DNA of 64,000 bases. It comes from Halovivax asiaticus JCM 14624 (GTDB taxonomy: Archaea; Halobacteriota; Halobacteria; Halobacteriales; Natrialbaceae). This document shows, one piece after another, positions 55,390 through 63,703 of the stretch. The notes under the pieces were generated by a model. It was not told the DNA's origin, made no database searches, and was given only the letters and a program-made list of their open reading frames with translations. Position 1 is the stretch's first letter, and every line of letters starts with the position of its first letter. The stretch covers positions 50,631 through 114,630 of the forward strand of contig NZ_AOIQ01000021.1 in the NCBI RefSeq assembly GCF_000337515.1. Direction: 5' to 3'. The position numbers and the translations under genes were made by a program.

Positions 55390-55824
55390 TCATCGGACGA
55401 TGGTCACTGGGACGGGGGAGCGACGGGTGATCGTCTCGGCGACGCTGCCGAGCAGGATGCGTCGGGCACCGGTGCGGCCGTGACTACCGATGACGACGTG
55501 GTCGATGTCGTGGTCCTCGACGTACTCGAGGATCGAGCGCGAGACGCTTCCGACGACGTGGTCGGTCTCGATCTCGGAACCGGCGTCGGCAGCGGTCTCG
55601 CGGGCCTCTTCGAGGAGGTTCTCCGCCCGTTCGTTCTGGTGTTCCATGATGGCGTCGTAGTTGGCCATGGCGCCACCCTCCATGCCAGTGGCCGCGTAGA
55701 AGTCGCTGGGATCGATCACGTGGACGGCGGTGATCGTCGCCTCGGGGTGTTCGTCGATCGCGAATTCGAGCGCGTCGGTCGATCGCTCTGAGTCGTCGTA
55801 CGGGACGAGGACGTGGTGTGCCAT
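55390..55824 (-). CDS. Universal stress protein
   Basis: 144 aa, UspA family. HVLVPYDDSERSTDALEFAI at the N-terminus and the ATP-binding G-2xG-9xG(S/T) pattern VIGSHGRTGARRILLGSVAETITRRS at the C-terminus, so it probably binds ATP. ATG at 55824 (MAHHVLVPY) is the domain start. Stress-related; partners unknown. Confidence 0.93.
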   Translation of the reverse strand: MAHHVLVPYDDSERSTDALEFAIDEHPEATITAVHVIDPSDFYAATGMEGGAMANYDAIMEHQNERAENLLEEARETAADAGSEIETDHVVGSVSRSILEYVEDHDIDHVVIGSHGRTGARRILLGSVAETITRRSPVPVTIVR

Positions 55825-55922
55825 GAGCGATGATTCGCGCTCATCCGAAATAAACGCCCGGTCGGGTGCGAGGACGTGGGAACCGTCGTTGGGAGCTGAT
55901 TCGTCCGTCCGGCCGTGTCGAC

Positions 55923-56555
55923 TCAGGCGCCCTCGACGAGGCGTTCGAGCTGGGTCGGCGGGACGGCACCGCGGGCCGCGTGTTCGTCGGTGGTGAACGT
56001 CGGGACGCCCGTGACGCCCTGGCGACGGGCGTCGGCGAACAGGTCTTCGAGCTCGTCTCGTCGAGTCTCGTCGGCCGCCACCTCGCGGATTTCGTCGCCG
56101 TCGAGTCCGACAGACGCGGCGACGTCTGCGAGCACGTCGGGGGAACCGATGTCGCGGCCGTCGATCCACAGGGCCTCGAGAATCGCGTCGTCGAATGCTC
56201 GCCACGTGTCCGGGTGGATGTCGTCGACGTAGTAAGAGGCAATCTGCGCGGGGAGCGAGTCGGTCTCGGGTACCTCGTCCAGGTTCAGCATGTCGTCGAC
56301 GCCGTACTCGTCCTGGAGGCGTTCGACGTTCTGGCGTGCCTGTTCGTAGTAGGCCTCGTCCTTGCCGTCGTCGACGTCGTGATTGATCTCGCCGTCCGGT
56401 CCTCGCTTCCCGCTGCGCAGATCGAACGGGTGCCACTCGATCTCGAGCGGGGCGTCGCGGGACGCTTCGTACGTTTCGAGCGAGCGCCGTCCGAGGTAGC
56501 AGAACGGACAGACGTGGTCGGAGTAGACGGTGAGCTGGTCGACAGTGTCGCTCAT
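55923..56555 (-). CDS. DsbA-family FrnE-like thiol oxidoreductase
   Basis: 210 aa. A thioredoxin-fold with CPFC (DHVCPFCYLGRRSLE) and the cis-Pro region GVTGVPTFTTDE; helical insert between. The FrnE/HCCA isomerase-like branch is cytoplasmic (no signal peptide here) and catalyses dithiol/disulfide exchange. ATG at 56555 (MSDTVDQL) is preferred over 56576. Next to the Usp gene. Confidence 0.9.
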   Translation of the reverse strand: MSDTVDQLTVYSDHVCPFCYLGRRSLETYEASRDAPLEIEWHPFDLRSGKRGPDGEINHDVDDGKDEAYYEQARQNVERLQDEYGVDDMLNLDEVPETDSLPAQIASYYVDDIHPDTWRAFDDAILEALWIDGRDIGSPDVLADVAASVGLDGDEIREVAADETRRDELEDLFADARRQGVTGVPTFTTDEHAARGAVPPTQLERLVEGA

Positions 56556-56644
56556 GGGATGAACGTGGGCGTTCACGTGGAAAAGGCGCCGGGTCGCGGC
56601 AGAATCGGTGTCAGATCGGGTGTCGGCGCGGACTGTCTGTCTCG

Positions 56645-58054
56645 TCAGTCGTCGTCGGCGGCGATCGGCTCGGCGTCGTCCGTCGACGCGGCCTCCTCGA
56701 CCGATTCGTCCTCGTCGGGATCGTGCGGGAAGTTTCCGATCGTGGCGTCCTCGAAGGCGTCGACGTCGAAGTCATACTCGCCGTCGAGGAACTCGAGGAC
56801 CTGTTTCGTGTCGCGTCGGGCGTTTTTCAGACAGGTCGAGGCGCCGGGCGAGGGCGTCACGTTGAAGACGATATCGTCGCCGGTGATCGTCGCCTCACCC
56901 ATGTCGAGGGACTTCGTGCGCGTGTTGACGATCTGTGGGCGGACGCCGCCGTAGCCCTTCGCCCGCTCGATGTCGTCGAGTTCGACCGTCGGGACGACCT
57001 TCTTGACGTGCGGCAGGAAGGCACGTGGGCCAACAGCCGGCAGGTCGTACAGCAGGTTCTTGACGACGTAGGGAAAGAGGATGCGGTCTGCGAGGATGTT
57101 GGTGTAGCTGAGGAAGGAACTGGGGCTGAGCCCGAAAACGTCGAAGAAGTCGGGGACGGTCGAGAGCCGCCCGCGTTCGAGGGCGGGGACGACCTTCGCC
57201 GTCGGGCCGAAACGGGTGAGGTCGCCGTCGTGGACCTCGGCGTCGCCGTGGACCGCGGCGAAGGGGAGCTTCTTCATCTGCAGCGTGTAGACCTTGCCGT
57301 TGAGGAGGCCCTCGTCGGCGACGAAGAAGCTGCCGGCGACCGGGAGCAAGGAGAGGTGTTCGCCGTAGCCCATCTCCTGGGCGATCTGCAGGCTGTGTGA
57401 CCCGGCCGCGACGACCGTGGCGTCGGCTTCGAAGTGCCCGGCGTCGGTATCGATGACGAAGCCGTCGTCCTCGTCCGATATCTCCGTGACTTCCGTGCCG
57501 GTGAAGACGTCGACGCCGTCGTCGTCGCGGACCTCGTCGACGAACGACTTCGCGAGTTTGCCGTAGTCGACCGTGTAGCCGTCCGGCGTCTGGAGTGCGA
57601 GCATCTCCTTGCCTGGGTCGCGGCCCTCGACGACCTTCGGCTCGATCTCGGCGATCTCGTCGCGGTCGATCGCCTCTAGCTTCGGGAAGAGGTCGCCGAA
57701 TCCCTCTTCGTGATAGCGCTGTTCGAGCGAGTCGACCTCCTCGTCGCCGACCGCGAGCACCATCTTCGAGCGCTTCGAGTGCATCTCACGGTCGGAATCG
57801 TTCGATTCGAGGTAGCCGGCGACCATCTCGGCCCCTTCCTTGACCGACTCGGCCTTCTCCAGGGTGTAGTTGGTCTCGATGTCCCCGAAGTGAAGCGTCT
57901 GGGAGTTGTTCGTGTGATGGGAGTTGATGGCCGCGATCTCGTCTTCCTTCTCGACGAGCGCGACGCGTTCGACGTCAGTAAACTCCGCGACAGTGTACAA
58001 CAGCGATGCCCCGCTAATCCCGCCGCCGACGATGACTAAGTCGTATTCCTTCAT
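56645..58054 (-). CDS. mqo: Malate:quinone oxidoreductase-like FAD enzyme
   Basis: 469 aa. N-terminal FAD motif VIVGGGISGASLLYTVAEF, EKEDEIAAINSHHTNNSQTLHFGDIETNY (substrate region of Mqo), DGYTVDYGKLAKSFVDEV and C-terminal NVTPSPGASTCLKNA are Mqo-like. Oxidises malate and reduces menaquinone, bypassing NAD-dependent malate dehydrogenase. Acidic tail of ~30 residues. ATG at 58054 fits (MKEYDLVIVGGG). Confidence 0.9.
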   Translation of the reverse strand: MKEYDLVIVGGGISGASLLYTVAEFTDVERVALVEKEDEIAAINSHHTNNSQTLHFGDIETNYTLEKAESVKEGAEMVAGYLESNDSDREMHSKRSKMVLAVGDEEVDSLEQRYHEEGFGDLFPKLEAIDRDEIAEIEPKVVEGRDPGKEMLALQTPDGYTVDYGKLAKSFVDEVRDDDGVDVFTGTEVTEISDEDDGFVIDTDAGHFEADATVVAAGSHSLQIAQEMGYGEHLSLLPVAGSFFVADEGLLNGKVYTLQMKKLPFAAVHGDAEVHDGDLTRFGPTAKVVPALERGRLSTVPDFFDVFGLSPSSFLSYTNILADRILFPYVVKNLLYDLPAVGPRAFLPHVKKVVPTVELDDIERAKGYGGVRPQIVNTRTKSLDMGEATITGDDIVFNVTPSPGASTCLKNARRDTKQVLEFLDGEYDFDVDAFEDATIGNFPHDPDEDESVEEAASTDDAEPIAADDD

Positions 58055-58319
58055 GGTTGACTCGAACCGACTCGGTGTGTTGTCCTCATCGACAAACTGG
58101 ACTCGATACACAAAATAACTCCTACATCGGCTGAAATGTGGTGTGGTGCCATACCACTCGAAGGGAGTTTACTTCGATCGAGTCGGGGTACCGTCCGGCG
58201 CGTGCGGTCCACCGACGCAGCGTTTGGGCGACCGGTCATCCAGCGCCCGGTCAGCACCGGTCACCGAGCGTCCAATCAGGGGGATCGTTTACGGGCGTGG
58301 TCGGTGTTCTCGACTGCCG

Positions 58320-59048
58320 ATGGTCGACCGACGCGAGCCCGACCGCCTGTCCGACCCCCGGAACCGGCCCTGGGTCAGTCCCACCGACCGATCGGTGAGT
58401 GCGGTGATCCCCGCGCGTAACGAAGCGGCGTACATCGACGCGACGCTGTCCTCCTGTCGGGAACTTATCGGTGCGTCGTTCGACGAGATCATCGTCGTCG
58501 ACGGCGAGTCGACGGACGAGACGGTCCCGATCGCTCGCGACCACGGGGTGACCGTCGTGACCGAACCGGAGCGGAGTATCGCGAGAGCGCGGAACGTTGG
58601 CGCCCGACGGGCGACCGGCGAGTGGCTCGCGTTCGTCGACGCGGATACGGTTCTCGACCCATCGTATCTCTCGGCGATGCTCACGTACGTCGATCTGACT
58701 GGCCGCGCCGCGGCGAGTTCGTACTGCCGGATCACTGGCCCGGTGCGAGCGAAACTGATGCAGGGGACGATCAATCGACTCTTCCCGCGACTCACCCACC
58801 CCATCCTCCCGGGATTCAATACGTTCGTCCACCGGGCGGCGTTCGACGCACTCGGAGGCTTTCCCGACGTCCCTAACGAGGATACGGCGTTCAGTCGGCG
58901 ACTCGCCGCCGAGTATCCGACCGGCTACTGCCCGAGAATCCTCGTCGAGACGTCCGGTCGCCGCGTCGCTGCCGACGGACTCACGGGGACGCTCTGGCAC
59001 TACGCACGACTGGATGTCGGCCGGGTACGGGCGACCGGAGTGGGATGA
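58320..59048 (+). CDS. Family 2 glycosyltransferase
   Basis: 242 aa. GT-A fold: SAVIPARNEAAYIDATLSSC, EIIVVDGESTDETVPIARDHG, ERSIARARNVGARRATGEWLAFVDADTVL (DxD-like metal site). Short and without membrane helices. Sugar donor and acceptor unknown; surface glycan or lipid decoration is likely in haloarchaea. A weak TATA (gtttacg) lies about 30 nt before ATG 58320. Frame-upstream ATGs are not used. Confidence 0.88.
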   Translation: MVDRREPDRLSDPRNRPWVSPTDRSVSAVIPARNEAAYIDATLSSCRELIGASFDEIIVVDGESTDETVPIARDHGVTVVTEPERSIARARNVGARRATGEWLAFVDADTVLDPSYLSAMLTYVDLTGRAAASSYCRITGPVRAKLMQGTINRLFPRLTHPILPGFNTFVHRAAFDALGGFPDVPNEDTAFSRRLAAEYPTGYCPRILVETSGRRVAADGLTGTLWHYARLDVGRVRATGVG

Positions 59049-59287
59049 GGTGGACTGCTGCGGACGACTCGCTTTGGACGGGGTAGCCTGCCGTCCAACC
59101 GGCCTGGGACGGGGTAGCGATCGGCGGTACTGGATCCCATCGGCGCTCGCTCATGCGCCCCGTCTTCGGCCGTTTTTCTTCCTATCGGCAATCTGGGGGC
59201 CTATAACTGCCGAAATGGGGGTATCTGGTAGCTTCATCGTCCACCACTTTATTTAATACCTCTCGGAAACGCCATCTGGACAGCTAC
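59049..59287. terminator. Intergenic region with candidate terminator and promoter
   Basis: 240 bp. The T-run cggccgtttttcttcc at about 59169-59184 can terminate the glycosyltransferase transcript. The box tttatttaat (59249-59258) is 30-38 nt before the next ATG. A short direct repeat (acggggtagc) occurs twice near 59079 and 59110. Confidence 0.4.
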
Positions 59288-59761
59288 ATGTCGAACGTGT
59301 TTCTCGCGCGGTGTGAGTCGCCGGCCTTCGACGACACTGTCGTATCGCCTGTCGATCTGACGTCCGTTCCCGATGCCCCCGACGGCCTGGCCGACGGCGA
59401 GTCGGTTCGGTTCTGGGGAGTGAGCGACGGTTCGCGAAACGAGTCGAATTTCGCCAAACTGGAACCCGACGATCTCGTCCTGTTCTTCCGGGACGACGCC
59501 TACGTCGCCACGGGGCGGGTCGAGACGACGGTCGAAGACGAAGACGGCTGGGCCAGCGACGCGTTCGAGACGGGTGAGACGTTCAGTATGCTCTACTCGC
59601 TCTCGGCCGTCGAGGAGATTCAAGTACCGCGAGCGAAGGTGAATCGACTCTTCGACTACTCGGATTCGTACGAACCCCACGGACTGTTACGCGTCAACCC
59701 GTCCAACGTGGACGGCTCCCTCGCGGCGATCGAACTCGCCTTACAACGCGTTAGTGAGTAG
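59288..59761 (+). CDS. EVE/PUA-like domain protein
   Basis: 157 aa, no membrane segment. The core SVRFWGVSDGSRNESNFAKLEPDDLVLFFRDDAYVATGRVET followed by TFSMLYSLSAVEEIQVPRAK resembles EVE/ASCH (PUA-superfamily) domains that recognise modified bases and are often fused to restriction nucleases. Here the domain stands alone, with no nuclease nearby. Family call moderate; role as a nucleic-acid reader is inferred. Confidence 0.55.
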   Translation: MSNVFLARCESPAFDDTVVSPVDLTSVPDAPDGLADGESVRFWGVSDGSRNESNFAKLEPDDLVLFFRDDAYVATGRVETTVEDEDGWASDAFETGETFSMLYSLSAVEEIQVPRAKVNRLFDYSDSYEPHGLLRVNPSNVDGSLAAIELALQRVSE

Positions 59762-59788
59762 GCGTCGCGTCGATCACCCTCCACTCCG

Positions 59789-60106
59789 TCAGTGGCCGCC
59801 GGCGAGGTGAAGGCCGACGATCCCGACGACGATGAGCCCGACGAAGCCGGCTCGTGCGAGCGTCGCGGGTTCGTCGAAGAGGACCACGCCGAGCGTCGCG
59901 GTTCCGACGGCGCCGATGCCCGTCCACACTGCGTAGGCCGTCCCGATCGGGAGTTCCGTGACAGCCCGCGCGAGCAGAACCATACTGATCGCGAGCGCGA
60001 TCAGGGTCGCGACCGTCGGGCCCGGTTTCGTGAACCCGTCGGAGTACTGGAGCCCGATCGCCCAGGCGATCTCGAACAGGCCCGCCAGCAGGAGGACGTA
60101 CCACAT
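59789..60106 (-). CDS. SMR transporter, SugE/Gdx-like
   Basis: 105 aa, four helices. The active-site Glu is in AGLFEIAWAIGLQYSDGF; the SMR signature is in LPIGTAYAVWTGIGAVGTATLGVVLFDEPA. Motif WAIGLxYSDGFT is that of SugE/Gdx guanidinium exporters, unlike EmrE. Dual-topology dimer expected; no paralog is adjacent, so it is probably homodimeric. Confidence 0.92.
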   Translation of the reverse strand: MWYVLLLAGLFEIAWAIGLQYSDGFTKPGPTVATLIALAISMVLLARAVTELPIGTAYAVWTGIGAVGTATLGVVLFDEPATLARAGFVGLIVVGIVGLHLAGGH

Positions 60107-60245
60107 CGTGTATCCCGGGTTCGGGCCCGTTCGATCTTAGGCTCCCCGGTTCACGGCTGAACGAGCCGTGCGGTCACGATTGACCAGTCCCGGTCCTGGC
60201 TATGACGAAGGGTCGTGATCCAGCGACGTTCGTGTGGTTCTCGGC

Positions 60246-60596
60246 TCAGATCGGTTCGGTCTCGTGTAAAAACGCCTGGAATTCGACCGTTCGTCCCTCG
60301 GGATCCTCAGCGAAGAACTGGTAGATTCGATAGCGCTCGTTCTCGACGGGCTCGTCGTGGGCGACGTCGGAGAGTCGGTCGTACGCGTCGTCGACGGCGG
60401 CGGGCGAATCGAAGACGACCGTGATCGTGCCGTCGGTCTCGGCGTGGTCGCGATCACAGAACCCGAGCAGCTGATTGTCGTAGCGCAGGATCGTGCAGTC
60501 GGGTTGTTCGAGCCAGCGGTCGGCACCGACCCGCTCGACGTAAAATTCGACGACCGATTCGCGTGATCGGGTTCCGAAGAAGACGATTCCGGACAT
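60246..60596 (-). CDS. VOC-family (glyoxalase-like) protein
   Basis: 116 aa, single VOC module: GIVFFGTRSRESVVEFYVERVGADRWLEQPDCTILRYDNQLLGFCDRD and YQFFAEDPEGRTVEFQAFL, where His/Glu metal ligands are partly kept (Glu in VEFQAF). May be a metal-dependent lyase/isomerase or an antibiotic-binding protein. ATG at 60596 chosen; a longer frame upstream is not needed. Confidence 0.82.
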   Translation of the reverse strand: MSGIVFFGTRSRESVVEFYVERVGADRWLEQPDCTILRYDNQLLGFCDRDHAETDGTITVVFDSPAAVDDAYDRLSDVAHDEPVENERYRIYQFFAEDPEGRTVEFQAFLHETEPI

Positions 60597-60684
60597 ACGA
60601 GTTCTATTCGTCGCGTCCGAGTTTGCAGTTTCGGTCGGGCCGGCAGTGAGCGACGGCCGGTGCCGGTGGGCGCTCTCTGGTCGT

Positions 60685-61551
60685 TCAGTCCGCGTGGTGT
60701 TCGGGCGAGTCAGCGGCCGATGGAAGCGTCCCGTCGGAAAGCGACCGTGCACTTCGTACGCGGCGGATACCGGTCCGGATGGCCGTCTCGAGGACGACGA
60801 TGCCGATAGAGGCCGCAGCGAGCACGCCGATCGCGAGAACGTGCATCCCGCTTTCGGGGACGGTGAACACCTCCGTGTACATAGCCGTCGGGACGACCAC
60901 TGCGTAGAGGGCGGCGGGTGCGAGCAGGCCGCGACCGAGTACGGCGCCGAGCGCAATCACCGTGGCCACCGCCGCGAACCCACCGCCGAGAATCGAGCCG
61001 GCGAGGTCCCAGTTGTGGCTCGCTTCGAGCTGGGTCAGGACCGCTATCCCGACGAGGATGCTGACGGTGCCGACGACCGTGATGCCGGTCGAACGGGACC
61101 GTGTTAGGGTCGGCAGCGTTCGGATACCGTCACTGCCGAGCTCGTACCGGCTCCTGAGCGCGTACTCTGCGATCGCGCCGACGAGCAAGAGCGAGAGCCA
61201 GACGGCCCACGACTCGGCGTACCACAGGACGTAGAACGCGCCGTCGACGACGATGGCGCCGCCAAGTTCGCCGATCCGTTCCGGACCGGGCGTCGCGAGC
61301 TCGACGACGCTCACGACAGTGACGAGCGCCCCGAAGCCGATCCCGGGCGTGAGCAGCCGCGTGTAAAGGCTGCACCCGACGGCGATGAAGCCGAGGCAGA
61401 AACTTCCCAGCAGGAGCGCCGTCATCGGGGCGTTCGGAACGACGGCCTGGTACTCGAAGAGACTGAACAGTCCGTAGACGAGGAAGGCGTGGGCAAATCC
61501 GGCGAAAGAGCCACCGAGGATGGTGGCCTGGAGGGTGCGCGAAAGCTGCAT
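60685..61551 (-). CDS. Polytopic membrane protein, unknown function
   Basis: 288 aa from ATG 61551 (MQLSRTLQATILGG). Eight or so membrane helices with several Gly-rich segments and a loop RSRYELGSDGIRTLPTLTRSRS. No transport or enzyme motif recognised. CbtA-like cobalt transporters have a somewhat similar helix pattern, but I do not see their His signature. Lies 357 bp downstream of the Lrp-RCK gene. Confidence 0.65.
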   Translation of the reverse strand: MQLSRTLQATILGGSFAGFAHAFLVYGLFSLFEYQAVVPNAPMTALLLGSFCLGFIAVGCSLYTRLLTPGIGFGALVTVVSVVELATPGPERIGELGGAIVVDGAFYVLWYAESWAVWLSLLLVGAIAEYALRSRYELGSDGIRTLPTLTRSRSTGITVVGTVSILVGIAVLTQLEASHNWDLAGSILGGGFAAVATVIALGAVLGRGLLAPAALYAVVVPTAMYTEVFTVPESGMHVLAIGVLAAASIGIVVLETAIRTGIRRVRSARSLSDGTLPSAADSPEHHAD

Positions 61552-61908
61552 GTTCGTCCATATCCATCCGTTCGGCACACTTGTAAGTATTCATTGCAAT
61601 CGAGTGTGTACGTTTGTGTCGTGCCCGCGAGTGACACGCCCGTTCGGTCGTCACTTTCTGTAGTCAGTTGGGTCGAGCAGGAATGGTGGCAGTGTCCCAC
61701 AGTGGTGGGTCGGATGGTATCGACGCCCGTCTCGTCCCCGTCGGAGGTGTGCCGGAGACGAGGGTTCCGCGGGATGATACTCGCGGCACCGATGCAAGTG
61801 AGTTCAACGGGATCTCTCCTCGGTCTTCGAAGCGCGTCTGAAACCGAGTCGTGGGTCGAGCCTGGCGTCTTTCCCAACGCCGATTGGACGCGATTCTGTC
61901 CCTCCTGC
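61552..61908. other. Intergenic region, no gene seen
   Basis: 357 bp. A possible promoter of the membrane protein (gaatacttac on the minus strand) is close to its start. The rest is GC-rich, without good frames, repeats or RNA motifs that I recognise. Confidence 0.4.
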
Positions 61909-62652
61909 TCACTGACCGGTGAACACTTCGATGGTGCCGTCGGCAATTCCGGAGCGGGAATGGACCGTAACGAAATCTCCTTCTTCGATCGTTGTCTCGC
62001 CGGTCGGAGTGATGGCTTCCTCATTCCGATTGATTCGTACAACGAGGACATCCGACGGGACGAGTCCCTCGCCGTTGGCTTCTTCGAGCGTTTTCCCGGC
62101 TATCGGTGCGTGGTCCCGGACGATCACTTCGACGACGTCGGCATCTCCGGCCAGGCCGGCGACGCCGGTCACCGGTGAAATCGGTTCTTCGTCCCGGGGC
62201 CCGAACGGCGCGTACGGGCGGACGTACTCACGGTGAACCAGATCTTCGTCGTCGATCTCGATTCCGAGCGAAGTCAGTCCCTGTGCGATTCTCGTGAGAT
62301 CGTCCGTATCCGTCCCGATCACCGTGATACGCAGGTCCCCCCGTCCCGACATAATCTCACGGACGGTGATCACGCCGGGAACGTCGAGTGCCCGCTGGGC
62401 GAGTTCCTGCCGATCGCGGTCACCGGTACTGCAAACGTAGTGATTTCGTAACCGCCCGTCTACCTTTTCGTAGTCGATGTTGGCTGTGTACCCGCGAATG
62501 ACGCCCGCCTCTTCGAGGCGACGGATTCGATTTCGGACCGTCGGTGCCGAGACATCGACCTTCTCGGCGATGTCGGGAGCCGAGGTGTGACGGGCCTCTT
62601 GAGCCAGGTAATACAGTATTTGCTCGTCAACTGAATCGATTTCAAGGCCCAT
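61909..62652 (-). CDS. Lrp/AsnC HTH fused to RCK_C (TrkA-C) domain
   Basis: 247 aa. Residues ~5-60 form an AsnC HTH (DEQILYYLAQEARHTSAPDIAEKVDVSAPTVRNRIRRLEEAGVI); then an Lrp-like ACT/RAM segment to ~150, and a C-terminal RCK_C/TrkA-C domain (ADVVEVIVRDHAPIAGKTLEEANG ... RNEEAITPTGETTIEEGDFVTVHSR). The RCK_C part may bind a small ligand to control DNA binding. A TrkA-N gene starts 1 kb away, so potassium control is a plausible target. Confidence 0.88.
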   Translation of the reverse strand: MGLEIDSVDEQILYYLAQEARHTSAPDIAEKVDVSAPTVRNRIRRLEEAGVIRGYTANIDYEKVDGRLRNHYVCSTGDRDRQELAQRALDVPGVITVREIMSGRGDLRITVIGTDTDDLTRIAQGLTSLGIEIDDEDLVHREYVRPYAPFGPRDEEPISPVTGVAGLAGDADVVEVIVRDHAPIAGKTLEEANGEGLVPSDVLVVRINRNEEAITPTGETTIEEGDFVTVHSRSGIADGTIEVFTGQ

Positions 62653-63071
62653 GCGTATAGAGAACTATCGATTCTCCATTTTCTTTTAGGTTACGTTTGG
62701 TTTTCCGGTTTTCAACAGGTCGTTTGCTCGGTAGGCTCCGTCACTCAGTCTCGGTGGTCCAACTATTCTGTCAGTACAGGCCGTGAGTTGGGTGACGAAC
62801 GATTAGAAAATAACGGTGCATTTCGCTACTCGATCGTTCCCTCGTTCGGCAGGTATTTACTAGCCCGAACCCATTGGCCGGATATGGCCGCGGATTGTCG
62901 TGGGAAAGCGCCGCTTCGACACGGTAGGCTTCCGACCGGTGACAGCGTGCCCCATCGCCGAGTGACGGTTTCAGGCACCCCTCCACACGAACCATTTCAG
63001 GGCCCGTCCCCGATCCGATCGATCGAGAAATCGGCGACCGATCCACGTGTCGGAGTGGACGGTGGTCTCGT
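62653..63071. other. Intergenic region with divergent promoters
   Basis: 419 bp. Near the Lrp-RCK start (minus) there is a dyad GAGAA-N7-TTCTC at 62660-62676 and an AT-rich stretch to ~62710. The rest shows no gene. The plus-strand zinc-ribbon gene begins at 63072 without a clear TATA box; aaataacggtgc (62807-62818) is a weak candidate for an upstream promoter. Confidence 0.45.
62660..62676 (-). promoter_or_regulatory. Dyad operator candidate before Lrp-RCK gene
   Basis: GAGAA-tcgatag-TTCTC, 5-bp arms with 7-bp spacer, 8 nt before the ATG at 62652 on the minus strand. Lrp/AsnC proteins usually bind dyads and control their own gene; the location over the transcription start fits autorepression. 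Not proven. Confidence 0.45.
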
Positions 63072-63527
63072 ATGAACGACCCAGCGGAGAACGCGGCGGA
63101 TTCTGATCAGGTTCCCGAGACGGTCCGCGATCAACTGGACGAACTTGAATTGCCCGAACTGCGGGGCGTTCTCTCGTACGTCCAGCGGCGTATCGAGTCA
63201 CTCCGTCGTCCGATCGCGGAAGAGATCGTCGAAACCGCCACCGGCGAAGTCGTGGACATCGAGAACCACGGTACGCACGCGATCGTTCGGACGCATCCAC
63301 CGGACCCGGACGGCCCCGGTGTCGATACCGAACTCGTCTCCCTCTATCACGTCCGTCGGGAGCGACATGTAAACGGTGAAGAGCTGTTACACTGGTCGTT
63401 TCTGGGCGACATTCGAGACACTGTCGAGTGGCGGTGTAACTCCTGCGGGAGGCCGCTCGATGCGAGCGGGGGCAGTTGCCCCCACTGCGGCAGCGAGCAA
63501 ACCGAACCCAGGGACACGGAGCGGTGA
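63072..63527 (+). CDS. Zinc-ribbon protein of unknown function
   Basis: 151 aa. Acidic N-terminal helix (DSDQVPETVRDQLDELELPELRGVLSYVQRRIESL), a central beta region (EVVDIENHGTHAIVRTHPP) and a C-terminal zinc ribbon CNSCGRPL ... CPHCGSEQ. Haloarchaeal conserved protein; possible adaptor or nucleic-acid binder. No operon partner seen. Confidence 0.7.
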   Translation: MNDPAENAADSDQVPETVRDQLDELELPELRGVLSYVQRRIESLRRPIAEEIVETATGEVVDIENHGTHAIVRTHPPDPDGPGVDTELVSLYHVRRERHVNGEELLHWSFLGDIRDTVEWRCNSCGRPLDASGGSCPHCGSEQTEPRDTER

Positions 63528-63703
63528 GAAATGTCATTGCTTCTCGCTAGGGGCCGTTTCGTTTCGGTCGCGAGTGAGAACGCAGCCAGCGAATCGGCGT
63601 GCGTGCGCGACCCACATTCGTCGGGCCGTGAAACGGCCCTTCACGATGCAGCGACCGAACTCGCAAGAAGCAACTGATCACACGTTCGAACGAAGGGACA
63701 CTC

